Positions 45,035 through 55,753 are shown, counted from the first letter of the stretch. The stretch: DNA of 64,000 nucleotides from Eurosta solidaginis (GCF_040869045.1 NC_090319.1:380509601-380573600); one strand, 5' to 3'. Program-made: numbers and translations. The notes: a model not told the origin generated them from the sequence alone.

Positions 45035-45385
45035 CATTGTAAATTTTACCAAGTAGCGCAACTAACAGCTGATCGGTGAAAATTCGCACATTCACACGCA
45101 CAGTTCTCGACTCAGTTTCAAAACAAAACTTTAGATTATTTAATTCTAATTTTCAAGTGAGATAATACTTACAAAAATATGTATACAGAATATATATGGC
45201 ATTTTTGTTGTTATTAAAACAATATTTTTATTTATATTAAAGCTTTTGTCATTTTTTTTTTAACTTTGAAAAATCTCCGAACACCATTCCTTCATTATAT
45301 GACATTCGACTGCCTAGTCCACTGCCTTCCACTCAATTCGCAACATAACCTCTACTTAAGCTGCCAAACTATATAGTAAACAATG
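45035..45385 (+). mobile_element. 350-bp hAT-type MITE, copy b, TSD AGCTAGAT
   Basis: Ends CATTGTAAAT and AGTAAACAATG; perfect AGCTAGAT at 45027-45034 and 45386-45393. The homologous site at about 58030 reads CACTGCCGCTAGATTGGTCT with a single GCTAGAT, an unoccupied paralogous site. Confidence 0.95.
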
Positions 45386-45708
45386 AGCTAGATGGATCTC
45401 CTAAGCATTCACCCCTATTCTGCATTTCAACTTGGATTGGAATTTTTTCGATTTGGCAATTTTGGTATTCTGTGTTCCAATCTCTTTCGATCCAACTTCG
45501 AATCGTTCAATTTTGTGTATTCTGCATTTCGATCGTAGTTCCGTTTTTCTAAGTTGCAAATTAGTTGGCGGAAAAATATTTTTTTTTTATTTTTTTATTA
45601 ATTTATAACAGAATTTTAACAAAAATGTAAGTAAACCTTGTTAAGAAACGTAAAAGGATTGATGATGACTGTTTTTTATATGTTTCCAGGTCAAAAACAA
45701 CATGTCGA

Positions 45709-46161
45709 TGTCGCACATTGGGGACGAACTTACACACAAATATTAACCGATTTTGATAATTTTTGTACAGAAATTTTTGTAATTGAATTCTGAAGAGACT
45801 TACATCGCCTGATTTTTAAAATTAATTAGAAAATAAAAAAATAAAACAATTTTGCAAAACGTATGTCAATTAGCAATACCTACTGTCTCTTAAAGTGTTT
45901 ATCATTCTCTTAAGTGTTGAGCAAAAATTGTATGTCACGAAAATGATACATAAATACGTATTATAATATAAAGTTCTGCAAATAATAGGATATTTTGCAA
46001 CAAATTGTTTAATAAACAAATTAATTTGAAGAATCAAGCGATGTGAGTCTCTTCAGAATTCAATTACGAAAATTTCTGTGTAAACATTGTTGCAATCGGT
46101 TGATTTTTCGCACCTGTAAGTGGTTTTGAATGAAATTAGTGCTTATCCCCAATGTGTGTCG
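45709..46161. repeat. Fold-back block inside the Harbinger-like element
   Basis: TGTCGCACATTGGGGA at 45709 is mirrored by TCCCCAATGTGTGTCG ending 46161; further in, GTAATTGAATTCTGAAGAGA (about 45779) is mirrored by TCTCTTCAGAATTCAATTAC (about 46049). Arms of about 110-130 bases with gaps, about 215-base AT-rich centre. The outer sequence overlaps the transposase reading frame, so part of the fold may be duplicated transposase sequence. Confidence 0.65.
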
Positions 46162-46420
46162 AAGTCCTTGGACGTATTTTCCCCGCAAAAGTATCTAACA
46201 CATACTTGAAAGGATCCTTATTAAGTCGAAAGTTTTTGTTAACCTAAATAAGAAAATAAGATATTAAACTTTATCACTTTTAAGTTAATTTTCTTACAAT
46301 TCGGCACTCATATCAAATGGATTACACAAATCTCGCAATATTTGCCTTTCCATTCTCGCCTGTCCATTTTCGTTTGCGTTAGACAACTATAATTTGTGCC
46401 TGTTCGTTGGGTCCAGTTAT

Positions 46421-46925
46421 ATTTTATTTTATTATTTTATTTTATTTATTTATTATTACGGTCTTTAAGACCTAGTTTAGGTTAAAATAAGAAATTAAAC
46501 ATAAATACTCATGTCACATTTAGTGACGTACAATATAAAAACAATTTTTCTTTGAACTTACTAATATTTTCACAGTCTTTCAAATCAGAAGGTAACTCAT
46601 TATACATTTTATACCCTAAATATTCAAGAGACCTTTTGGCGAACTCAGTTCTTATTCTAGGCAGTCTTATATTATTGCAATTTCTTGTTCCATAATTGTG
46701 GATTTCATGATTATAATGTATTTTACTACTCAGGTAATTCGGTAACATTCCTAACCTAAGTTGGTGTATAAATTTCAATGTGAAATAACTAACTGACTGT
46801 TTAATACTAAGCCAGTTTAATCTATTGAGCATTACAATTTTTGGCGTTCTTGGAGGACATGCCAAAGCAAGCTGCCGGAGTAGAGGAAAGTGAAGCGAAA
46901 ACGTAAACAATCCTTGCGGAAAGAA
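46421..46925 (-). pseudogene. LINE C-terminal fragment with A-rich tail
   Basis: The minus-strand frame 46509-46910 contains HNYGTRNCNNIRLPRIRTEF and then YLGYKMYNELPSDLKDCENI, the pattern at the C terminus of RT proteins in several LINE groups (CR1/Jockey/RTE-like). It stops at 46509, and a (TAAA)n-like tail lies at 46421-46475. Strongly 5'-truncated insertion. Confidence 0.72.
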
Positions 46926-47589
46926 TAAGTAAATCTTTATAAAGTATTTTAGGCCAGTGTAATGAAATTAGCATCCATAAAATTCAGAAAATGTCAACTA
47001 TATTCATGCAGGAATCCGTTTTAACAAAACTTGGTGGCCGCGGCAGGGAATTGGCCAAAAGAACGACAAAAACACACAATTATGAAAGCACTTCATTCAA
47101 AAAATATAACCCTGCGGCAATATATTCTATTGCTTTTGTTTGTACAAAATGGCTTTGATAATAAAATATAAACGTTTTTCCGTGTTTTTTACAAATTTTC
47201 CTCAATTTATTTTGTTCCAGTGTTCACACATTCCGTACAGACAGCTGATTTCGAAAAATCATTTGCTCTTCCTCTTTTCGTTACGATTCCGTCGTAATGC
47301 AGAATACCCAACTTCGAATTAAGCGGAGCGTAGAACGGGAACGTAATCGTAATGCTGAATAGGGGTGATTATCTAAGCGAGGATAAGCGTTTTTTTGACG
47401 CGGAAACGTAAACGTATACGTGTGTAAAAACACATGGTTATTGTCATTAAAAGTTTTGATTATAAACAAAAAATCAGTATGAATTCACAATGGCCAAATC
47501 AAATGTCAAATTCTTCTTAGGCTTTGCTTGTAACAAAATTTCGAAGAGAGCTGAATATTTGACAATTCCAATTGTCATTGGTTGTCAAG

Positions 47590-47655
47590 TTTGAGGTTAC
47601 GATTTTCCACTGGAACTGTTGGCCCTTGAACAATTTCGCGAGTTGCGTGAGCTTG
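47590..47655 (+). other. Probable 5' UTR exon of ATP synthase subunit e
   Basis: GGCCCTTGAACAATTTCGCG...GAGCTTG ends at 47655 with a donor GTAAAT. The acceptor CTTTTAG lies at 47771-47777, after a pyrimidine-rich tract. The intron of about 122 bases would sit wholly in the leader. The 5' boundary of the exon is not visible; no TATA box. Confidence 0.55.
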
Positions 47656-47819
47656 GTAAATTTTTGTTAATATTTCTACAATTTATATTATTTGGTGCTT
47701 TATTTTCAAAGCTAATAGTATTGGCAAAGACTATTAAGCAGTTTATTGGTTAATCAGTCTTTTTCTGTTTCTTTTAGAATTTCTTGTTATCCATACACAA
47801 CTTACATAACACTACAACA

Positions 47820-48065
47820 ATGTCGCAGTCTCCTGTACGTGTTTCGCCTTTAATCAAATTTGGCCGCTGGTCTTTGCTACTTGTCGGCATTGGCTATGGC
47901 GCTTTCCATCAAAACAGATTATCCAAGAAGGAAGAAAAAGTACGCGCAATCGAAGCGCAACAAAAAATAGTCCGTGATGCGAAATTGGCTGAAGAGAAGA
48001 AACGGGCAGCAGAGGCAGAAGCTCGAGCCTTAGCGGAATTATCAAAGCCAACAGTGAAAAATTAG
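47820..48065 (+). CDS. ATPsynE: ATP synthase subunit e, mitochondrial
   Basis: Eighty-one residues beginning MSQSPVRVSPLIKFGRWSLL, the expected length for the insect e subunit of F1Fo-ATP synthase. Residues about 11-29 form one hydrophobic membrane segment containing a GIGYG stretch that satisfies the GxxxG motif used for dimer contacts. Then follow YGAFHQNRLSKKEEKVRAIE and a long charged helix (KLAEEKKRAAEAEARALAEL) with coiled-coil character. The ATG at 47820 is chosen because it follows CACTACAACA and starts the conserved protein; the frame is open further upstream but without ATG. The protein acts in the inner membrane as an accessory Fo subunit that supports dimer rows. Coding is intronless; a leader intron lies upstream. 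AATAAA near 48130 is a plausible poly(A) signal. Confidence 0.93.
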   Translation: MSQSPVRVSPLIKFGRWSLLLVGIGYGAFHQNRLSKKEEKVRAIEAQQKIVRDAKLAEEKKRAAEAEARALAELSKPTVKN

Positions 48066-48169
48066 ACAACTGAATTCCGTAGGATTTATATTTTCGATTA
48101 AGTTCACCCCGATCGCAGTGACGTTAATGCAATAAAGCCAAGAACTAACTGAATTGCAATAACATATAT

Positions 48170-48610
48170 TGTTTGAGCATTTCCATACTTCAGAAATTTG
48201 GGAAACGGAAGTGTGTGTCCCCAGTGCAGAATCTGTGCTTTGTTTATATTAGTTTTTGTGGTATTAAGTAACCATGTAATGAAGAGCTGTAGAAAAAATT
48301 TGCTTTTAAATTATAAAAGTCTTTTGAATATCGATCAATCATAAGTGGCACCCATTAATATGCAGAGGTATCTTCTAAATCTCAATTAATTTGAACTTCT
48401 GTGGTGAAAATTTATTTTAGATAAAACTCTCACAATTTAATACGCACAGGTATTAGTATAATGTTTGTTGGACACATCCAAATCCATTACATCTCATCTA
48501 ACTCCATCACGTTTAGTTTGAAGCTCCTTTTCTTGAATACCTACATTAGGTCCTATAAATGGTTTGAACAGTGGTGCCTCTGCAGCATATACTTCAACTG
48601 GTGCTGCTGT
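48170..48610. other. Intergenic DNA, nothing recognised
   Basis: AT-rich DNA after the ATP synthase e gene with no ORF, repeat partner or RNA motif that I can identify. Confidence 0.4.
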
Positions 48611-48619
48611 GTGATACTC

Positions 48620-48713
48620 AGCCCAATCACGCAATCCATCGCAGACTGTTTTTTCGGGATTCCTAATATTCGAATTCGTTACATTGCTACGACGGATTGC
48701 GTGATTGGGCTGT
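48620..48713. repeat. Inverted repeat AGCCCAATCACGCAATCC
   Basis: AGCCCAATCACGCAATCCAT at 48621 is mirrored by GGATTGCGTGATTGGGCT ending about 48711. A third occurrence (GGATTGCGTGATTGGaCTG) stands near 52263, next to the same AAAGCAGTCTaCGATGGATT context. Probably a dispersed MITE fragment. Confidence 0.6.
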
Positions 48714-48736
48714 TATACTCGGTTGAGCAGAGCTGT

Positions 48737-48985
48737 TGTTGTTGTTGTTGTTGTAGCGATACGGTTGCTCCCCGAAGGTTTAGGGAGTGATCGATGTGAT
48801 GGTCCTTTGCCGTTTACAGATCCGGTACGCTCCGGTAACACAGCATCATTAAGGAGCTGGCCCGACCATCTCGGGAACGATTTATATGGCCACATTAAAC
48901 CTTCAGGCCAATCCGGTATTTTAGTCGCCTCTTACGACAGGCATACCTACCGCGGGTATATTCTAACCCCCTGACCCGCTGGGTT
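48737..48985 (-). mobile_element. SINE-like element sharing the Jockey-LINE 3' end (minus copy)
   Basis: Reversed copy of the unit at 49142-49560 with the middle deleted: (GTT)n, CTCCCCGAAGGtTTaGGGAGTG, GATCCGGTACGCTCCGGTAA, GGCCCGACCATCTCGGGAAC, CTTACGACAGGCATACCTAC, GACCCGCTGGG. It faces the plus copy across about 155 bases. Confidence 0.75.
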
Positions 48986-49141
48986 AGAAAGTCTGAAATT
49001 ACAGAAGGGTTGGAGAAACTGATTGAAATTTGAGCAATTATATAATTGAGCAGAGCTCACAGAGTATATTAACTTTGATTGGATAACGGTTGGTTGTACA
49101 TGTATAAAGGAATCGAGATAGATAGAGACTTCCAGAACACC

Positions 49142-49560
49142 CACCCCAGCGGGTTAGGGGATCAGAATATACCCGCGGTAGGTATGCCTGTCGTAAGAGG
49201 CGACAAAAATACCAGATTCAAGGGGCTGTGTAGCGCAACCTTTCAGGTTGCCAGCGCAATATATAGCTTCTCCAAACCCAATTGTCAACCTCACCTATCC
49301 GCGGCGAATCCTGTTTCACTAACAGCCGAGGCTCTGGCGACCCCAAGCTCCTTATGGAACTTGGGGGTAGGGAGGGAGGGAATGGCCTGAAGGTTTAATG
49401 TGACCACATAAATCGTTCCCGAGATGGTCGGGCTAGCACCTTAATGGTGCTATGGTACCGGAGGGTACCGGATTTGTATCCGGCAAAGGACCATCACATC
49501 GATAACACTCCCCAAAGCCTTCGGGGAGCAACCTTATTGCTACAACAACAACAACAACAT
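49142..49560 (+). mobile_element. SINE-like element sharing the Jockey-LINE 3' end (plus copy)
   Basis: A ~80-base head (CAGCGGGTTAGGGGATCAGA, ATACCCGCGGTAGGTATGCC, TGTCGTAAGAGGCGAC) precedes a body starting GATTCAAGGGGCTGTGTAGC that follows the 3' part of the LINE at 43150-44775, including GGCGACCCCAAGCTCCTTAT, ATCGTTCCCGAGATGGTCGG and the (CAA)n end. A head not found in the LINE joined to a LINE tail is the usual layout of a SINE moved by its partner LINE. No clear pol III box pair was confirmed. Confidence 0.75.
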
Positions 49561-49599
49561 AGAGACTTCCATATATCAAAATCATCAGGATCGAAAAAA

Positions 49600-52050
49600 A
49601 AAATTGATTGAGCCATGACCGGCTGTCCGTCCGCCCGTTAACACGATAACTTGAGTAAATTTTGAGGTATCTTGATGAAATTTAGTATGTAGGTTCCTGA
49701 GCACTCATCTCAGATTGCTATTTAAAATGAAAGATATCGGACTATAACCACGCCCACTTTTTCGATAACGAAAATTTCGAAAAACCGAAAAAGTGCGATA
49801 ATTCATTACCAAAGACGGATAAACCGATGGAACTTGGTGGGTGAGTTGAACTTATGACGCATAATAGAAAATTAGTAAAATTTTGGACAATGGGCGTGAC
49901 ACCGCCCACTTTTAAAAGAAGGTAATTAAAAATTTTTGCAAGCTGTAATTTGGCAGTCGTTGAAGATATCATGATGAAATTTGGCAGGAACGTTACTCCT
50001 ATTACTATATGTGAGCTTAATAAAAATTAGCAAAATCGGAGAACGACCACGCCCACTTTTGAAAAAAAAAATTTTAAGTCAAATTTTAACAAAAAATTTA
50101 ATATCTTTACAGTATATAAGTAAATTATGTCAACATTCAACTCCAGTAATGATATGGTGCTCAAAATACAAAAATAAAAGCAAAATTTCAAAATGGGTGT
50201 GGCTCCGCCCTTTTTCATTTAATTTGTCTAGGATACTTGTAATGCAATAAGTCTCACAAAAATTCACCAATCCTTGTGAAATTTTGTAGAGGCTTAGATT
50301 CTAGGACGATAACTTATTTCTGTGAAAAAGGGCGAAATCGGTTGAAGCCACGCCCAGTTTTTATACACAGTCGACCGTCTGTCCTTCCGCTCGGCCGTTA
50401 ACACGATAACTTGAGCAAAAATCGATATATCTTTACTAAACTCAGTTCACGTACAAATATGAACTCACTTTGTATTGGTATAAAAAATGGCCGAAATCCG
50501 ACTATGACCACGCCCATTTTTTTGATATAGAAAATTACGAAAAATGAAAAAAAATTCCATAATTCTCTACCAAATACGAAAAAAGGGATGAAACATGGTA
50601 ATTGGATTGGTTAATTGACGCAAAATATAACTTTAGAAAAAAACTTTGTAAAATGGGTGTGACACCTACCATATTAAGTAGAAGAAAATGAAAAAGTTCT
50701 GCAGGGCGAAATAAAATACCCTTGAAATCTTCGCAGGAATACTGTTCGTGGTATTTCATATATAAATAAATTAGCGGTATCCAACAGATGATGTTCTGGG
50801 TCACCCTGGTCCACATTTTGGTCGATATCTGGAAAACGCCTTCACATATACAACTACCACCACTCCCTTTTAAAACCCCCATTAATACCTTTAATTTGAT
50901 ACCCATATCGTACAAACCAATTCTTTAGTCACCCCTGGTCCACCTTTATGGCGATATCTCGAAAAGGCGTCCACTTATAGAACTAAGGCCCTCGCCCTTT
51001 TAAAATACTCATTACCACCTTTCATTTGATACCCATAACGTACAAACAAATTCTAGAGTCACCCCTGGTCCACCTTTATGGCGACATCTCGAAACCTATA
51101 GAACTAAGGCCCTCTCCCTTTTAAAATACTCATTAACACCTTTCATTTGATACCCATATTGTACAAACAAATTCTAGGGTCACCCCTGGTCCACCTTTAT
51201 GGCGATATCTCGAAACGGCGTCCACCTATGGAACTAAGGATTACTCCCTCTTAAAATACTCATTAACACCTTTCATTTGATACCCATATCGTACAAACGC
51301 ATTATAGAGTCACCCCTGGCCCACCTTTATGGCGATATCTCGAAAAGGCGACCACCTATACAACAACCACCACCCCCTTTTAAAACCCTCATTAATAACT
51401 TTAATTTGATACCAATATCGTACAAACACATTCTAGGGTCACCCCTGGTCCACCTTATGGCGATATCTGGAAAACGCCTTCACATATACAACTACCACCA
51501 CTCCCTTTTAAAACCCCCATTAATACCGTTAATTTGATACCCATATCGTACAAACCAATTCTTGAGTCACCCTGGTCCACCTTTATGGCGATATCTCGAA
51601 AAGGCGTCCACCTATAGAACTAAGGCCCTCGCCCTTTTAAAATACTCATTACCACCTTTCATTTGATACCCATAACGTACAAACAAATTCTAGTCACCCC
51701 TGGTCCTTTATGGCGACATCTCGAAACCTATAGAACTAAGGCCCACTCCCTTTTAAAATACTCATTAACACCTTTCATTTGATACCCATATCGTACAAAC
51801 AAATTCTAGAGTCAGCCCTGGTCAACCTTTATGGCGATATACCTAAATGGCGTCCACCTATAGAACTATGGTCCACTCCCTCTTAAAATACTCATTAACC
51901 CCTTTCATTTGATACACATGTCATACAAACACATTCCAGTGTTACCCTCGGTTGATTTTCCTACATGGTTATTTTCCCTTATGTCACCATAGCTCTCAAC
52001 TGAGTATGTAATGTTGGATTACACCCGAACTTAGCCTTCCTTACTTGTTT
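49600..52050 (+). mobile_element. Large interspersed repeat with internal 130-bp minisatellite
   Basis: The 5' part repeats CCACGCCCACTTTT-type motifs (49749, 50047, 50507) and GTTAACACGATAACTTGAG (49638 and 50397). The part 50150-50840 matches the split copy at 31672-32754. The minisatellite follows, and the end reads CTCAACTGAGTATGTAATGT...CACCCGAACTTAGCCTTCCT-TACTTGTT. No ORF with known domains. Non-autonomous; class unknown. Confidence 0.7.
50765..51960 (+). repeat. Minisatellite of about nine ~130-bp monomers
   Basis: ATTTGAT anchors at 50894, 51024, 51145, 51275, 51404, 51532, 51661, 51777 and 51907 give spacings of 116-130 bases. Each monomer holds CACCCCTGGTCCACCTTTAT, GGCGATATCTCGAAAaGGCG, CCTATAGAACTAaGGCCC and TTTTAAAATACTCATTAA. 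Confidence 0.9.
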
Positions 52051-52524
52051 TAAATATTTTTCGCGTTTCGTAAATTTTCTCCGCTGACAAGAACTTGGCG
52101 TAGAAAATTTGAAATAAGCGTCAAAAGTTTACGTTCCGAGTGAATTCAGTGAAGCCAATGTACGAATTTCGAATTTACTTATTACTTTCGGAGACGTTCG
52201 GAAACACGGTCGAATTGTATGATAGCAATTTCGTAACTTTCCCGAAAAAGCAGTCTACGATGGATTGCGTGATTGGACTGACTGTCTCTGGCTTAAAAAA
52301 AAGGTCAGTCGTTCGTGCCTCGACATAGCAGGACCAAAATGGGAAATACCAAGGGTCAAGGCTTAACCGTACATATCACAGAGATAACCGATTTTATGAA
52401 CACCCTCGCTTCCCACGTTAGCCCGTTCTATGTACCAGAACAACTTGGAACTTGTTTTCCCGTCGAAAGACGCATTTCAACCCCATTCAAATTGTTGTAC
52501 CCCTTCGACCCATGGAAAACCAAC

Positions 52525-53388
52525 CCCAGCTATGGGGCTTAGAATATACCCGTGCCAGGTATGCTTTTCGTAAGAGGCGTCTAAAATACCAAATTTATTT
52601 AAGCGGTTGTGTAGCGCAACCCTTTCAAGGTGTTGCCAGCGCAAAATATAGCTTGGTAAAAGTCTAGTTGAGGGGTCGACTGCTAATACGTTACCAAAAA
52701 TATCGAGAGAGGTATCAAACGACGCGTCTTGACATCAGTATTAATAATCCGAAGGCGGAAAAAAAATTTTAACTCGTTCAAAAGATATTAACGAAAAACT
52801 GAAAAAATACTCGCGGCTACCTCCGAAACCAGGGGTGGTATCTATAGTATTTTTGCGCAGAACACCTTTCTGTGTTAGCGGCCTTCGGCAGCGCTTATAA
52901 AAAATTACCCTGGGTGGGTCCAACACCGGTTTGGAGACTAAACCTATATCCGCACAAAACACTTATGTTCACAATTTTTTTTTGTTTGTACAACAACATT
53001 ACAACAACCACATACATGAAAATCGCCAACTACTACTGCAAATATCTCCGGACAGAGATACAATTTTTCTTTTCCCCCTTCATATTATTGTTTTCGAGAT
53101 TAATACGTATCTTATGACACTTCTCAATACTTTTTGACGCGTATTAGCAGTCGACCCCTCAAGTAGACTTTTACTATATAGCTTCTCCGACCCAAGTGTT
53201 GACTTCACCTACCCGTGGCGAATCCTATTACTTTAACAGTCGAGGCTTTGACGACTCCAAGTTCCTAAAATAATGCTTATTACCGGAACGTACCGGATCT
53301 GCATCCAGCAAAGGACCATAAATATCGATAACACTCCCCAAGGCCTTAGGGGCGTGTCCTTATCGCTAAAGCAGCAACAACATCTGCC
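52525..53388 (+). mobile_element. SINE-like element (as 49142-49560), split by a terminal-repeat element
   Basis: Left part GAATATACCCGTGCCAGGTA, CTTTTCGTAAGAGGCGTCTA, GTGTAGCGCAACCCTTTCAA, AAAATATAGCTT (to 52654); right part TATAGCTTCTCCGACCCAAG, ACAGTCGAGGCTTTGACGAC, GGAACGTACCGGATCTGCAT, ending in CAGCAACAACA. The break coincides exactly with the insertion at 52655-53176. Confidence 0.78.
52655..53176. mobile_element. Terminal-inverted-repeat element GTAAAAGTCTAG (522 bp), TSD TATAGCTT
   Basis: The left end GTAAAAGTCTAGTTGAGGGG continuing into GTCGACTGCTAATACG is mirrored by CGTATTAGCAGTCGACCCCT continuing to TACTTTTAC. TATAGCTT flanks it at 52647-52654 and 53177-53184. The 8-bp duplication fits hAT. 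The middle contains GCGCAGAACACCTTTCTGTG and GGGTGGGTCCAACACCGGTT. Relatives: a truncated copy at 32755-33085 and a miniature in KLHDC4 intron 2. Confidence 0.88.
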
Positions 53389-53514
53389 AAATAAGATCAT
53401 TCATTATTCATTATTATTGGCGCTTAACAGCCTAGGGGATTTTTAGCGGGCGATAAAAGTCCCGCTGGCCACTACTTTTTTGCTATATCTGAAGTTATGG
53501 CCTAGAAGGTTTCA

Positions 53515-53670
53515 TGTGAAGTTATGGCCTAGAAGGTTCATTGGGCCAATGTCTTAATGGTGCATTGTTACCGGAACGTACTGGATCTATATCCGGCAAA
53601 GAACCATCAACATCGATAACACTACCCACAACCTTCAGGGTGTGTCTTTATCGTTAATCCAACAACGGCT
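53515..53670 (+). mobile_element. Fragment of the LINE/SINE 3' end
   Basis: AATGGTGCATTGTTACCGGA, CGTACTGGATCTATATCCGG, CATCGATAACACTACCCACA, ending AATCCAACAACG, as at 49440-49558. Bases 53671-54140 show nothing I recognise. Confidence 0.65.
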
Positions 53671-54565
53671 TTTATTCATGATGGAATTATAGAAGGTGGC
53701 GCATTGCGCATGTACACATTATTTTAAATGTAATTTTTACGTAATTTTCCTTTAGCTCTTGTTTTTTCTCTCTTTCTTTCATTCGCTGAAGAAGTCAAGT
53801 GTGACGTAGATGCCCAGAACGAAGCAATTTTGAACTCGTGAATGAACAATCTTATGATTGTGAGTTGTGGGTTTTATGTTACGTTCATATATGTAATATT
53901 TCTATATTGCTACAAAAAGCTAGGTACATTCCCAAACATCAGAGTGCCGATATATTGCTGTTTAAACATTTTTGTTTTTGTATTCAATAATGGAATGTAC
54001 CTAAATTTAAATTTTTTCTTTTCACACTTATGCTGCTACAATCACAAACATTTTATGGGCTGTCTTGTTTTGATTTCGAATTCAAAACACATTGCGAGCA
54101 TTTTCAATGAGAAATATTAGGAGTATTACATATATGGTTACGTTGATGTTTTCGAAAAGCTCAAATAGCTCATCACTAAAGAGCCAATTAATGGTGACTT
54201 ATAACCATAAAACCATAACCGAAGAGGATAAATACAATAAGAGCCGTCACTCGTTATTTTTTTGGCATTTACTCGATGTATACTGAGAGGTAGTCGCTAC
54301 TTTTCTTTAGGCGAGATGGTTATAAATTTCTTCTATACATTTTCGTGGGGTATTTGTGTTTATTTTTCGACTGTATTTAATTAATTTATTTAATTCTCTT
54401 TCCAAAAATCACAGTTGCACAAGGGGCATACACGGCATGGACAAATGCGAGACAATTAAAAATTTCCCTCTCAGAAAACATTCGGCATCAATTTTTTTCA
54501 AATTCCAGCGAGATACTCGCCACAAAATAACGAGTGACGGCTCTTATTGTATTTATCCTCTTTGC

Positions 54566-54702
54566 CATAACCAGATAAAACAGCTGATCGAACCTATCTT
54601 ATGGAAATCAATGTAATCGATTAATGGTGCCATACCATAACGCAAACTCGATTACATTGATTTGCATTAGGTAGGTGTGATCAGCTGTTTTATCTGGTTA
54701 TG
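54566..54702. repeat. Near-perfect palindrome with ~55-base arms
   Basis: Left arm 54566-54620 (CATAACCAGATAAAACAGCT ... TGTAATCGA) and right arm 54648-54702 are reverse complements with a few mismatches, around 27 bases containing CCATACCATAACG. Confidence 0.78.
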
Positions 54703-55162
54703 GCTTTATAGTTATAAGTCACCCTTTATTCGCCCTATAGCCTAAAAATATTTGAGTTGTGAATTTAATAACTTTTTGTAGATTTTAATCATTGTTTTGG
54801 ATACGTTATGACTAAGAGACTTATTTTTTGTGCGTATGATTGTAATTTTTGCGTTTTTTTCATTTTTATGAAATTTTGACGATTTTTAGGTTAAGGCACC
54901 ATTAATCGATCACATTGTATATGGTTATTGATATTGGTATGGTTACGACTATACTATGGCGTTAGGGTTAAAGGGTCAATTAATGGTGATTTATAACCAT
55001 AACCAGATAAAACAGCTGATCGAACCTACCTTATGGAAATCAATGTAATCGATTAATGGTGCCATACCATAACGCTAACGCCACAGCCATACCATAGCCA
55101 ACCAATTGGTTTTTGGTTTTTCGCCATATCCATAACCTAAAAATATTTCAGTTGGTGAATTT

Positions 55163-55753
55163 CAGGCATGCTTAACCAACGAACCGATATCATTTCGTTA
55201 CGATAATTAACGTTAATAAACGAAACAAAGTCATTTCGTTTCGTTTATTAACGTTAAAAACGTCAAATTAACGAAATGATTTCGTTTCGTTTTCTGCCAT
55301 ATCAAAACGGAATCAAATCGTTTATGTTCATTATTAATTTCAAACTATGCTGGCAAAGCTGATTGATGGCGGAGTCATTAAAGGTGAAAGCAATAGCCAA
55401 GCTGATTGCAACTTTTCTCATGAATTTTGACAGTACGAACATTTCTCAGAGTGTTTTTGACATTACCACCAACGAATTACACAAACAAATTATATGGAGT
55501 TTGTGTGTGTATGTGCGCTCGTTGTTACCACCTTACGGCTTCACCATGGCTATATCATTGCCAGCACAATTCAAACATAAAGTATCACGTTTTTGTTAAC
55601 GATTTTAACGTTAACGAAAGCTTTTCGTTTCGGTTAAAAACGAGATACAATTTATCTTGATAATTTCTTTATCGATAATATTTCGAAGTGTTTCAACGGA
55701 AACGGTGGAAATTTTTTGATAAACGATTAGCTTAACGTTAAGGTGCATCCCTG
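55163..55753. mobile_element. hAT-like non-autonomous element (591 bp), TSD GTGAATTT
   Basis: Ends CAGGCATGC and rc of GCATCCCTG form hAT-like CAGGnATGC termini; GTGAATTT flanks it at 55155-55162 and 55754-55761. The parallel unit reads GTTGTGAATTTAATAAC near 54757 with no insert. The interior is rich in TTTCGTT/AACGAAA repeats near both ends. The open frame at 55363-55599 does not resemble a transposase. Confidence 0.9.

Larger units (their letters stand above)
45410..47367 (-). mobile_element. PIF/Harbinger-like element (1.96 kb), decayed, with nested inserts
   Basis: Inverted ends CACCCCTATTCTGCATT and rc of AATGCTGAATAGGGGTG; ATT flanks both sides (45407-45409, 47368-47370), and the site at about 58049 reads uninterrupted AAGCATTATCTAAGCG. 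On the minus strand 46298-46353 reads MERQILRDLCNPFDMSAE, the start of many Harbinger transposases, and after an apparent intron 46150-46243 reads NKNFRLNKDPFKYVLDTFAG. The two do not join in one frame, and the catalytic part is absent. A 3-bp target duplication fits the superfamily, though ATT is not the usual TWA. A fold-back block and a LINE fragment lie inside. Confidence 0.72.
44823..47450 (+). mobile_element. Copy of the element seen at 57519-58132, split by two insertions
   Basis: TTTCAATACGCATTATACTC, GGGTTGTGTCTCCGCTTTTC and GTTATTTAACCACTGC (44823-45034), then ATCTAAGCGAGGATAAGCGT (47371) and CGTATACGTGTGTAAAAACA (47410-47432), follow 57852-58125 in order. The only major differences are the 350-bp MITE (45035-45385) and the Harbinger-like element (45410-47367). 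The left end of this copy is missing. Confidence 0.8.
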
